Position numbers and translations under genes: made by a program
The notes under the pieces: model-generated
What the model saw: only the letters and a program-made list of their open reading frames with translations
Told to the model about the DNA's origin: nothing
The model's database searches: none
Source: Brachycybe producta
Lineage: Eukaryota; Arthropoda; Diplopoda; Playtdesmida; Andrognathidae
Assembly (NCBI GenBank): GCA_036925085.1
Contig: JAUPFP010000001.1
Coordinates: forward strand, 7,912,688 to 7,976,687
Reading direction: 5' to 3'
Length of the DNA: 64,000 bases
Part shown: one piece after another, positions 30,986-42,159 of the stretch
Layout of the letters: each line of letters opens with the position of its first letter
Numbering within the stretch: position 1 is the stretch's first letter

Positions 30986-32370
30986 AAACAGGAGTTTACA
31001 ACAAATCTTAATCAAAACCAAATTAATGACATAACTGGAAAAAAAAGACTACCAAATGGCAAAATATCAATGCAATGAATTCATATCAGAAAGCATTAAA
31101 AATGCAATGAAGGAATTAATGCTAGAATCAGAAAGAGTTCACCAATGTTATGAGTGCAAACACACACAACATTTATTATTTTTTATTGACCCAAATCATC
31201 TTATATGTGCAAATAAGCACATAAGAGTTTTTTTTAAATTGTTTGTATGTTGCCCTACTTTTACTAAAAATGCTCAGGCACCTTCCCCACTCATTTTTTA
31301 TATGTTAATGTTTTCTTGTTCCTTAGAGGGTACAAACTTTAAGCTATAGTAGAGTACCAAACACAGTTTTTTTGATAATTTTAAATGTTTTAACAAAAAA
31401 TCCCAGACAGTTTTTTTTATATATATTTAACAAAAAATCTATTAAACATTAGTAAGACAGTATTTCATATTGTCAAAGACTTAGTCTTAAAAGTACCCTA
31501 ACTAGTGTTTTTATGCCATTATAAGTGTGATTTTTTTTGTATTCTTAAAAAATTGTGATTTACAACAAAGTAACAAAAAACCATTAACATTATTATACTT
31601 TTACCTTTTTTATATATAACAGTTTTGCACCCCATGTAAACTTACAGTATATATCATTTTTATAATTCTAAATCCATTATAAGCCCAATCCATTAATTCT
31701 TTAATGTAACTAACCAATCATAGCTTTGGAAAATGGAATCCAGCCCTCGAAAAAATGAATAAAAAGAGCTGTATTTCCAAAATGGAATCCAGCCCTCAAA
31801 AAAATGAATAAAAAGAGCTGTATTTCCAAAAGGAAAGACAGACTTCAGAGGAGCTCATCCGATTCCATCTTCGAAGACTATCACCCACTGGAAAAGGAAA
31901 AGATATCCCAGAAACTTTTTGGTCACTGTAATTAACCGGTCGCTTTAAGTTGGTTCCCATCTGGGTTTACCACAAGAAGCTGTACAGGTTCTATACAGTA
32001 GAACCAATATAGTTAGTTGGGGACTTTTTTATTTTTTAAAATGTTCCTGCTCATGTGAGTGAAACAACAATTGTTTGTTTTTTATATATTTGTTTTTTGT
32101 TAACCTATGGTGATGGAAATTTGTTTCTTTATTTTGTAAAATTATAAATGGTGGATTTTAAAATTATGCTATGTTAAACCAATAAACCACAATTTCCAAA
32201 AAGAAAAGACGTGGCTAGTTTCTTGTCCTGAAACAGTCTTCAGTGACTAAGCGAACCTCCCCAGTTAGCTATCTTCATTTTGAGAAAGAAAAATGCTAAC
32301 ACCAATGTGCAGTCACCAATTGTAAGCCAACAAAAAAAAACAAGCAATTGACATCAGTGGGGTGTATCGA
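30986..32370. other. AT-rich repeats without a gene
   Basis: A ~49-bp unit (GGAATCCAGCCCTCRAAAAA then ATGAATAAAAAGAGCTG) is tandemly duplicated at about 31735-31832. The segment 31850-32290 has a CCAATAAACCAC stretch and reads like the end of a longer repeat, but I find no second copy in the window. No coding frame supported. Confidence 0.4.
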
Positions 32371-32372
32371 AC

Positions 32373-33000
32373 AAGAGAACATATAATGTGTGTACAATGT
32401 CGGCAAAGATGATGGGAGCTTAGACTTAGACATCACAAATCGGATAAAATCAGGTTGGCATAGGTGGAGGCAGGCTAGTGGGGTTTTATGTGACAGGAAG
32501 TTATCTATAAAATTGAAGGGAAAGTTTTATAGGACAGTAGTCAGACCAGCTATGTTGTATGGGTCAGAATGTTGGGCAATCAAGAAGGTGCATGAGGATA
32601 GAATGCAGGTAGCTGAGATGAGAATGCTAAGGTTTATGAGTGGGGTGACCAGAAGGGATCGGATCAGAAATGATTTTATTAGGGGTAGTGTAGGGGTAAC
32701 AAATATAGTAGAAAAGATGCAGGAAAATAGGCTGCGGTGGTTTGGGCATGTCCTCAGGAGCGGAGAAGATGGGCTGCGGAGAAGATGGGCTGCTGATTCA
32801 GGCAATGAACTTGGACCTGGGAATAAAACGGGATAGAGGAAGACCCAAGCAAACCTGGGACGTGGTAGTAAAACGGGATATGGTGGCATGTGGGGTCACT
32901 GGGGGCTTGGTGCAAAATCGGAACGAGTGGAGAGTTAGAACCAGCAAGGCCGACCCTGCTGCTTGCGGGATAAGGTACAGGAAATGATGATGATGATGAA
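32373..33000 (+). pseudogene. RTE-type LINE, 3' end
   Basis: The frame at 32390-32836 gives YRTVVRPAMLYGSECWAIKK, MRMLRFMSGVTRRDRIRND and ENRLRWFGHVLRS. This is the conserved C-terminal part of reverse transcriptases of RTE-group LINEs, after the catalytic core. The true C-terminus, KADPAACGIRYRK, is reached in another frame. The element ends in a (GATGAT)n tail at about 32982-32999, the normal RTE 3' terminus. It is 5'-truncated, lacks endonuclease and catalytic RT core, and has a short duplication GGAGAAGATGGGCTGC near 32762 that shifts the frame. Confidence 0.8.
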
Positions 33001-33715
33001 TGTCGGCAATTGTACCACACTGAATGCCTTCATGACAGTAAAAATACTGTTTATTACGTATGTGACAATTGTTCATAAATTTGTAGTAACTTTTATGATG
33101 TTCCTCAATATGGTAAGTGTGACAAAATTATTTTCATTAGTTATTGTCATTCAATTATTTATTTTATGCTAACTTATTAATTCCATTTTTTTATTTTGTC
33201 AATTTTAGAAAAAAATAATGTGGTCTTCCAGTGGTAAAACTGAAATTTGAACCAAAAAATATTTAACAAATTGTATTTTTTTTTTACAAAAGTAGGCATA
33301 CTTTAGTTTTATGTAAAAAGTTGTAATTCGTATTGTAAATTTTTAAAAGTTCCTAATTTTTAATAAATATTGTTTATTTACATTGTCATACCTTGACCAA
33401 AAATTGAGAATTTAAAAATGACTAACTGATAACACGAAGCGACCTGCAAATTTTGTCTGAATAGTAATCTAAAGTGTGGGTCACTGAGTGACCCACAGTT
33501 CTTGTCTGAATAGCTGGTCGATTGTTGGCATGGACATGGTTGATGCACGTTGCAGACAACGTAGACAAGAACGTTTGAACACAGAATCCAGGCGTCGGCA
33601 AAAATCAAAAGAGGACAAGGAAGTTTATACCACTAAGTCCGCAAGCACATCTCTTTAACATTTTCTAACATCTGATTCATCATCCTTATCCAGTGCTGAA
33701 GAACACATTCAGATG
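33001..33715. other. Non-coding AT-rich stretch
   Basis: Nothing clearly coding. A short basic reading near 33545-33600 (RQRRQERLNTESRRRQKSK) could be the N-terminal side of the following repeat protein fragment, but the link is weak. Confidence 0.3.
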
Positions 33716-34066
33716 ATGAAACCCTTTCAGGGTGGAGTCAGCTGCATTTCATGGCAACAAAGGACTTGAGCAGCTTTTCACGGCAAATTCCAAGAAACTG
33801 TTTGAGATGCTTCAGCTCCCACAGGACTTTCTCTCAAAGGATCCTTCGAAGTGGGACGAAGTCGAATCATTCCAGGAGGCATTAACAAAGGTTAAAGCAC
33901 TAGCAGTTGTCAATGATAAGAGCTGAGCGAGGTGTGTCCCTCATACAGGACTTCAACAAGAAATTAACAGCTGAAGAACAACTGCAATTCTCCTTTAAAG
34001 TTGTTAGCGACCACAGACAGAAGTTTCTGAACTGTGCGAAGAAAACCTTCATGACCAAAGCTGAAT
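33716..34066 (+). pseudogene. C-terminal fragment of an uncharacterised repeat-associated arthropod protein
   Basis: SKKLFEMLQLPQDFLSKDPS is followed by ALAVVNDKS and, in another frame, AERGVSLIQDFNKKLTAEEQ and a DHRQKF segment. The sequence V-N-D-x-x-ER-G-V-x-L-I-x-x-FN, then Q..L/F..VV-x-DHR, is a tail I recognise from many copies in arthropod genomes, usually in repeats. I do not know its function. It ends with a stop near 34066. One frame change separates the halves, so it is a broken copy. Confidence 0.5.
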
Positions 34067-34069
34067 GAG

Positions 34070-36120
34070 AATTAACATGGTTAAGCTTTAGTGGCTTGAA
34101 TTATATTAACACTTGTTTGATATTAAATTGAATTGTTTGGTTGAATTGGATACAATTGGTATTTGCTCAAAATGGGTGCTTTTTCAGAAACTGTACAGCT
34201 CGGGGGACCACCCCTAAATATTATGACATTCAAAAGTTATTTTGCACAGTTCATTTTCTATCTAATTGACATCAGTTGAGAAGGTGAAACAATTAAATTG
34301 ATGAGTTTTATTTTTTTCCTATACATCTGACCTGTAAAAAGAACAATATATATTGTTCTTATTTTTGGAACATTCTAAAATTAGTTTGTAAAATTCGTTT
34401 AAAATGTTTACTCCAAATACAATTGACATACAAAGTCGCCCCCCTTCTTTTGCCAGGGGGAAAAGAAAGAAAGGGCCTTTATATGATTTTTTTCAAGACA
34501 TACAAGTGACCTCATACATACCAAAACAAGTCATTTTAAACTCACCACTTATTTCACATTTGTGTTCATCACATCACCCATTCGTGTATCTTTTTCAACA
34601 TTTATATTAGGACTAATTGCAAATATTTCTTAAGTGTATTTTCTCAAGTGTATCAAGTGTTTCTCCTGCAAGTATAGAATTTCAAATGTAAGTAGATCTT
34701 TAAAATATATTCATATATTATTTAATTTCTTCAATTTTTATATTAATTATGAAAATTCTAACAGAGTATTATTTGGGAACATCATACTATATTCCTAGAG
34801 CCTTAGTTTTTGCATGGCAATATATATTGGTATAAAAGCAATTAAAACTCTAGGAGTCTAATGATCCCAAATTGCATTGTCCTATTTGTATTTTAAGACA
34901 GTTGTATGTTTGTTTATATGCTTGTATTGCAATTACAGAATACAATTGTATGTATTGTGTAATTAATTAAATGTAAGCAAGCATGCATTAATTAATGTAC
35001 GATAGGCGGTACGATGGCGTTACTATAGCAACGCATCGTCTGCTTGTTCTTTCTTCTTCTTTTCACAGTCATAAAAAGGGTTGTGAGTGGGCACCATCAC
35101 TGTTCCTTCCCACCCCTTAGTTGTTTAGCATTCAGCATGGTAGTCACCATGACAACATGATGTCATCTCTTCTTTTCTCTATGTATGAGGGAGGGGTGGC
35201 GGTAAAACGATCCTTCCCCCTCCTCCTCTCTTAGCCTGCAGCTATTAAATCTTTCAACACATCAAATGAAAGAAACTTCACTGCATGACCCCTGCTGATT
35301 TTATCACGCTAGATCTTCATTGATCAACCGTTCATCCAAAATTCCATCACCCAATAAATTATCAACAATGTCATGAGCGAAAAATATATTTTTGTACACA
35401 TCCACTGGTTTACATTAACATATGGTTTTATCAACTTCAAATAATTTGGTTCTCCAAACTGTCACTTAAAAATTCTTCCAATGCACCTCTATGGATACAT
35501 TGGATAGGCTTAAATGACCTTTTTGCATCCTCCATAGAGTTGCAATGGCGTGATTTACTGTTTTAAATTTAACATTGGGTCTATACAAAACGAAATGGAT
35601 TTTTGACCCCCAGGTGGTCCCCCATAGACCCAATGTTGAGATTTTTCTGTTTTACTTTTGCATCTAATTAAAATTCGAATTGTAAGCCAAAAGCTTATTG
35701 GTAGCTTACTGTCACATGATTTCAAAGTGAAATCATATTTAAAGCCAAGCACCAGCAAGCTCTTGGTCGTTCCTGTTGTACCTGTCGTGGTGGGACACTG
35801 CTAGTGCCCACCCAGAAAATATTTTATCATTAATGTAACTAAAAGATGAGAAGTGCCTTGCACGAAACACTTCTGCATTTAAAGGAAACAACCTGTCATA
35901 CAGTATGTATGTCTATGATAGCAATAAAGTCGTGTTGTTTTTATAATAACTACCACGTGGGTGTTTCTTTCAATTCTTGGGTTGAGTCCCAGGAAAAGAT
36001 CCCTACCCCCAAGAAGTGATGCAAGAGTGCATCAGCTGATCGGTCAAGGCTTCCTCCTTCATCAAAGAGTGTGGAAAGAGAAATTCATCTGCTAAATAGC
36101 AGACGATTCTAAATTCAACA
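34070..36120. other. Non-coding, possibly containing LTR-like sequence
   Basis: No supportable gene. A GC-richer part (34990-35280) with pyrimidine tracts is followed by AATAAAGTCGTGTTG (35922) and an abrupt change to the frame set starting near 36120. That layout would suit an LTR with its poly(A) signal, but no second copy is present in the window to confirm it. Confidence 0.3.
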
Positions 36121-37083
36121 GTGTCTTCAGGAGACCCAGAGGAGGAGGTTTCCTACACGTGTGGGGTAGTTCGTCAAAGACTACCCAAGACTGAACTGGA
36201 CAAAACAGTGTGTGTGTGTACCCAAGAACTCAAGTTATGGAATCAACCAGCAACACCACTGAGGAAAATGGAAGAGAAGACCAGTGTGGACAAGCAACTG
36301 GTAATTTGGTGAGTCCGTTCCAATTTATCTTTGCCCCTGGGAGTCCTGGGTTGGAGCAGGGGGCCATGGCGGTTAAGCAACTTCTCAACCACTATCCCCC
36401 TGAGCAAAGGGTGATGCTGCTTGATCGGGTGCGTGGGTCTTTGGTGATAATGACCCCAGTTGCCTCTACACAACCTGCTGCAAGTCTCCAAAGATTGACA
36501 AGAAATATGGAAGGGTTAACACAGATGGTGAAATGGGAGCGATGGGGGAATCTACAAAGGGTATTAGAGCATATTGAGACGGAAGGGCCCACACCGGGGG
36601 ATAGTGGAGTCATCACATGCCAAGAGAGCTGTTATGTACCCACCTCCCTACACGGACAACAGAATGAAGACCTGCCAGGTGTGTAGGTTTGCATTTTTCA
36701 CCGGATTGTTATAAACCTGAAAGAAAGAAAAATTGCTTTGTAAGGATGCAGTTCCAACAATATTCCCCAATTATCCTGCATATCTGCAGACAAATCTGAA
36801 TGAAAAACAAAAAAAGCCTCCAACAATTAGGTTACCAGTGCCAGAAAAAGCACGTAAAACTGATTATAGTGAAAATCAGAATGAAATTGCAAACACAGAT
36901 CAGGCAGAGATTATACATTTTCCGGATTTGTTAATCCCTGATGATTTACCAAGAATTTCCCCAGAGCCACGTCCTCCAAGTGCAAGTATTGGAGTGTCAC
37001 CGGTAAAGTTTCCTCCGCCACGTGGGCGACTTGCTGAAAGAACTACTGTAAAGTATGCATTGAGAAAAAAAAAAACCAACTAG
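36121..37083 (+). pseudogene. Unrecognised degraded frame set, possibly gag-like (fossil)
   Basis: Frames give FQFIFAPGSPGLEQ, PPEQRVMLLDRVRGSLVIMT and MEGLTQMVKWERWGNLQRVL. A Cys/His cluster, CQVC with GLHFSPDCYKPERKKNC, follows and looks like a zinc knuckle. A Pro-rich tail (LPVPEKARKTDYSENQ ... PRISPEPRPPSAS) ends with a basic KYALRKKK. A helical N-part, a knuckle and a proline-rich tail suit a gag-like protein, but I recognise no family. Broken in a few places. No polymerase follows. Confidence 0.35.
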
Positions 37084-37885
37084 TTTATTTGAAGCGTAAC
37101 ATTCAACATCTGCAAAAAAGAATAAACATTTTCGAAAGAGATGCTAGACTTACACCACATGTTTTTTAAGAGGATATTTGGTAAAATTAGGCTTAACAGG
37201 CAACATTAGTTCAAAAAACTCTCACTTGGGGGTGCAGTGTACTTTTCAAATATGATTGGTAATTTTAAATTCAGTTAGTTTTTGATTGGTTGTTTTAAAT
37301 AAGTTTTTGTTTTACGCCAAAATCCATCACAACTACTGTAAGGTATTTTTACATAATTAAAGTATTTATCATTAGTTAAATATATTATCATCTTAAGAAA
37401 GTAGTTACAGGTTACAAAAATAAATAGCTTTTTTTATATTCAATTACAAATTTTGGTGTTTTACCCCATGTTAAATGCCATAGGGGATTCTTTATAAACG
37501 CATCCTGTCCGTTTTAAGTGGTTTTACACTATTAGTAAAATTTCACTTCAATCTTGACTGTATCCAATTCAATATAAATTAATCTTTATTACCATATGGG
37601 GTCAGTTTCATTGTAAGTGGACACTGTTTGTAAAGGCATATAATGGTCAAATGTTGATGCCTTCTTTGAAGTCAGCAGTCCATGACGTTATCAATAGTTG
37701 CATCTAATTTCTCTCAAACCGGGCGCCATTTGCAATTTGCAGTGGCATTACATTTTGTACAATTTTGGCGTTTTAAAGCAAAATAATGGCGTCAAACTTG
37801 TTATTGTGTTAACTGCGACCTTTAAATGTAGGTAAGTAATGTTTTTTATATCTAATTTCTGTAATTTTTAATTTTAGAGTGAAAA
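37084..37885. other. AT-rich stretch
   Basis: No gene or clear repeat termini seen. Confidence 0.35.
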
Positions 37886-38490
37886 ACAGCCTCGACAATT
37901 TTCTAAAACGACGCACGGTCACTCATCGTTCTCGAACGAGTTTGACGTCGTTTCTTTGTGTTTTTAAGCCAAAGAACGACATCAAACTCGTTCTAGAGTT
38001 AATTACAGCATATAATTAGGGTAAGTAAGTGTTTTTATAACTCGAATTTGTCATTTTAAAACTGAAAAAACGACGTCTACAAACTTGAAAAACGACGCAC
38101 GGTTGCTCATCGTTCTCGAACGAGTTTGACATCGTTTCTTTGTGTTTATAAGCCAAAGAACGACATCAAACTCGTTCTAGAGTTAATTACAGCATATAAT
38201 TAGAGTAAGTAAGTGTTTTTATAACTCGAATTTGTCATTTTAGACTGAAAAACGACATCTACAAACTTGAAAAACAACGCATGGTCGCTCATCGTTCTCG
38301 AACGAGTTTGACGTCGTTTCTTTGTGTTTTTAAGCCAAATAACGACATCAAACTCGTTCTAGAGTTAATTACAGCATATAATTAGGGTAAGTAAGTGTTT
38401 TTATAACTCGAATTTGTCATTTTAGACTGAAAAACGACTCACGGTCGCTCATCGTTCTCGAACGAGTTTGACATCGTTTAGAAAAGTCTA
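37886..38490 (+). repeat. Tandem array, four copies of a 160-185-bp unit
   Basis: TCATCGTTCTCGAACGAG recurs at 37923, 38108, 38289 and 38449 (spacings 185, 181 and 160). Each unit contains an internal imperfect palindrome: CGTTCTCGAACGAGTTTGAC and, about 40 bp on, its inverse GACATCAAACTCGTTCTAGAG. The shared tail is TAATTACAGCATATAATTAG. The last unit is incomplete and gives way to a purine-rich stretch. Confidence 0.8.
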
Positions 38491-39146
38491 GAGAACCAAG
38501 AGGAAACACAAAAAGGAGCAAGAAAAACGAAGAAAAACAACGAGAAACGAAGAGAGAAACTTAAGAGTAAAGAGGGATGTCCCAATCAGCTGTTTCCAAG
38601 GTCAACGTCCTATGCTCATGAGGAGCAGCAAAAACAATAAAAGGGGAAAAGAAAAGAGGAGCAGGATGATAAGAAAGGAGAAAGTAGTGACCTATATAAT
38701 GTCAACAAGTGATAGATATAGGCCGATTACATCGTTTATCAGTTCCAGGAGTGGGGGTGTGATCAAAGAAAGCGACAACCATCTAGGACCCCCTTTAATG
38801 CAAGATCGAATTGCATTGTTTTTAACAGTCACCATTTTTCTTTTGTTCTTTATCAGAAAAGTTCGAGAAGTTTTTCAGAACGCGTGTTTTTAAATTTTTC
38901 AAGTTTTTACTGTTTTTCATTTAATTTTTGAAGTTTTTCGCGATTTTAAGTTTTCTTGAAGAATCCCCATCGAGTTTCTCCGGTTTCCTTCAAATTAAAT
39001 GAAGTTTTGCATGTTATTCGCCGCAACAACAAAGTTTGTTTTATTTTTCTCTGATCGGGAAAAGTTTCGAGAAGAACAGTTGAGACACACCTCAAAAGCT
39101 GGAACTGATTAAAGAGAGTGACTCTTTTCATCATTTTCAAAACCTC
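38491..39146 (+). other. Leader-like stretch before GC-rich coding block
   Basis: It is purine-rich at 38500-38680, with a TATA-like CTATATAATG at 38692. It then turns AT-rich, up to the first ATG of the following block at 39151. It could be promoter and 5' UTR of that block. I see no frame of its own. Confidence 0.3.
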
Positions 39147-41060
39147 CGAGATGAGTCGACAAGGACGCACCTGTTCCACATGGCGTAATTGGCTGAGCAA
39201 ATTTGAGCCACCTCTCCCTACCAGACGGGTAGAATATGAAGTACCCATGGGTGAAAGGCCATTCCCCATGATAGGGCAATCTCCATCGCCAAGTGCAAGA
39301 CCGCTGCCACCTTCCACCAATGATTGGAGTGACGAGGAAGAGGTCGAGGACCTCTTAATCAAGGGAGCTGCCCCACTAGAGTGAGGCGACTTAGCCATCG
39401 CCATGGCCATGATGGGCATCGATGAGCCGCTGGACCTCACAATGACAGGTAGTCTTCCAACCCTGTCACCTGTCCAGGTCTCATCGTCAAGACCACAAGA
39501 GGAGAGACGCAAGAAGGGCCACATGAAGAAAAGGTGTCGGCCCGACTCCCAGCCTAATGCAGCTGTCGTCCACTTCGACAGTCATCCTACAAATCAGAGG
39601 AACCAGTCAGCTCCGGAGGTGTGGAGGAGAGCTCTCCACAAGAGAAGGTGAGCTGGGCTGAGCAGGACCCGGAGGGGACTCCTGCAATTAAGATAGAGGC
39701 TCCAGACAATGGAAAGGATCTGGAAGAGGGAGAACTCCCAGAGCTAGAGGAAGGAGAGCTGCCGGAGGAGGAAGATCCAACCGAAGGACCCCAAACCCCT
39801 AAAGAGAAGGTCTAGGACTGACTGGTGGATTCGGAAGGACATCCATTTTAGGACCTGGGAGATGCCAGGCCCAGTTTAAGTTCGATGAAGACCTGCCAGC
39901 CCTGATCGCATTGGCCTATGCGAAGTGGGGGCTAGATCTCCGGGACTTCATCTTTGAGAACGAGATGTAACGAATAATCATCGTGGATGTGGACGCATTC
40001 GAGGCACCACCGTGACCCATCCCAAGGAACCACAACATTGGGAGGATCCGGTTCCAGGATCATCTGGATAGGGCCGGGTACCAGCATTGGAGCTGGTTAG
40101 ATGTACAGCCTCCAATCCAGCAGGCGACCAAGATCCAGTCAATGAGGCAAGTAGTGGCCGAATTCTTCTACAGGTCTCTGCTTGGACAGCTCCGTCTGTT
40201 CAAGACTAGCACCAATTATGATGTCACAGAACCAGCCTGGACGATGCTGGTCCAGAGAGCATATCACCAAAGGGTAGGGTCCCCAACATATGGGCAGACC
40301 CATGCCAGACAAGGCAGACAGCAGGTGCCAAGACTGACGATCGTCACAGATCGTCGCCACCAATGAAGCCCAGGGGGCTGTGCCAAGAAAGAGGGAGCCA
40401 GAAGCTCCAAGAGGGCCACCCATTAGGGTGCAGTCCACAAAGAAGGAGACCCAGCCTCAGTTTCCTCGGAGGCCGATCGATTTTCTTCGGTCAATGGAGC
40501 CACGGGACCGGCGTTATCCCAACGCTGACAAACACTGGTCTTCACCACCTAGAGGAGAAGGGCCTCTCCTCTTGAATCTGCTCTTTATCCAGAGGTACCT
40601 CGACAGGTCGCCACCCGCCATGCAGTACACCAGATGCTACGAGATAGGAAGACCTTGGCAGCGTATCACACTACGGAGAAACTGCGAAGAGGTAGTCATT
40701 GGACTGGCAGAGCGAGGCTGGTCCATTGCAGTCGTCACGGCCCCACGACAAAGACAGGCCACCATCTACCATACCCGGAGCAGCTGGGACATTGAACGGA
40801 ACCCGGAGTGCCGTTCAGGCATTCCTCAATGAAGTAGCGGGTTCTGTTGGCTGCCCAGTCAACATGGTGTGGCACAGTGAGGTCCTGTTGACTGGCGGAG
40901 GTTGGAGGCTGGAGGAGGTCGTGCTCATCTTCGACGAGGCCAGGTACAGCCTAGGAACCAGTCTCAAAAAGACATTAAATTTGACAGTTTTAACGATGAC
41001 GAAAAGCAGAGTTTCTAAAAATAGAAACTTCGAAAGAAAAATTGGTAACTTTTAAAGAAC
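39147..41060 (+). pseudogene. GC-rich degraded coding block, unrecognised
   Basis: A run of frames on one strand is markedly GC-richer than its surroundings. The first begins MSRQGRTCSTWRNWLSKF. Later pieces give a repeated EEGELPE acidic motif (about 39735-39770), ALAYAKWGLDLRDFIFEN, IQSMRQVVAEFFYRSLLGQL, PRDRRYPNADKHWSSPPRGE, NLLFIQRYLDRSPPAMQYTR and LAERGWSIAVVTAPRQ. I recognise no family. Dense coding without introns suggests a mobile or virus-derived element rather than a host gene, so I treat it as a fossil; it is broken in several places. The tandem array at 37886-38490 lies just upstream. Confidence 0.4.
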
Positions 41061-41299
41061 GTTTTTGAAGTTCTCACGATCAAAAAGGCCGTTAATTCCA
41101 GAATATTTTCTCTGCAATTATGCAAATTCTTCTGAGAATTTGCTGTCAAATGAGATATTTGGTAATCAGGACTGGCCATTGGTCGATTGGCAGAGTGGGC
41201 CCTCCCAAGGGTCAAAACAAAAGTGCTGGCACAAGGCAAGCTCAGGGCTGACTATGAGGAGAATTTCGTGCTTCAAGATGTTTTTGATTTCGTAAATCA

Positions 41300-41900
41300 T
41301 TCAAAGGTGAAAATATTCCAACAATAAGTCCAACTCGATTGTGGACTTAGAATCTTTTTCTACAGTCAGTCACTTATGCTTATGTAGTTATCATTTGGTT
41401 ATGTGTTATTTTATATTCATTTGTAACACCTTACAATCGCTATAAAATAGAACCAGTTAGAAGTAAAAAGAGAAGTCTTTTTATTGTGAAGTCGCACTTT
41501 CTCTTTAAAACGTGGGAACTTGAGTCCCGTACAAGCGGAAACCAAACAGACACAACATGCCGAGGAGTCCAACTACAACCCAGAGTGGAGGTGCGACCAA
41601 GGGCCGCACATCCAGGTCATCAAGTCGACCTGGATCACCCGGCAGGTTGCGGAGCGGCGTACAATCCCAACTCAACCGGCTGGTACAGGACCAGCCACCC
41701 AACAGAAGAGAACCAAACAGCCTGGACAACAGGGGTCAGCCACGCTACAAAATGGTGAGCCACCTGGAAGGACTCTATGCTTGTTTATAGTGTTGGTGGC
41801 AGTGTGGCCTAGAGCCGCACAACATCAACAAACCAAGCTGGACCGGGTCCAGCATCGTTACATACATATATTATACAGTGTAATTATATTTGCCTGAAAG
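41300..41900 (+). other. Possible LTR/leader and start of a basic protein (fossil)
   Basis: AT-rich sequence with GCTATAAAATAG (41440) and a short leader lead into a GC-richer frame, 41557-41787. It starts MPRSPTTTQSGGATKGRTSR and stays Ser/Arg/Pro-rich. A TATA-like box ~110 bp before a basic, gag-like start suits a retroelement 5' end. The frame stops after 77 codons and no polymerase follows. Unrecognised. Confidence 0.3.
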
Positions 41901-42159
41901 ACAACTAACTTTAACCTATAAATGATCTTTTTTTTGTTTGTTTCTTCTGTGTGATTACAAACTATTACAAAATGTCTTCTACTACCTTCCATGAATTCTT
42001 AATTTGAAGTATAAGAAAAAATCTAGCCCTCAAACTAAGTGCCCATCTGAAAACTTCCCTGGTGCAGGGGTTGAATTATTCATGTTATTGGCATGAATAT
42101 TAAAATGTTTTTGTCATAATATCTTTTCAGTTTACAACAAACTCAATACTGAATTTGAA

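Noticed and set aside
37886-38490. CRISPR-like array
   Set aside because: Units are 160-185 bp, nearly identical throughout with no unique spacers, in a eukaryotic genome.
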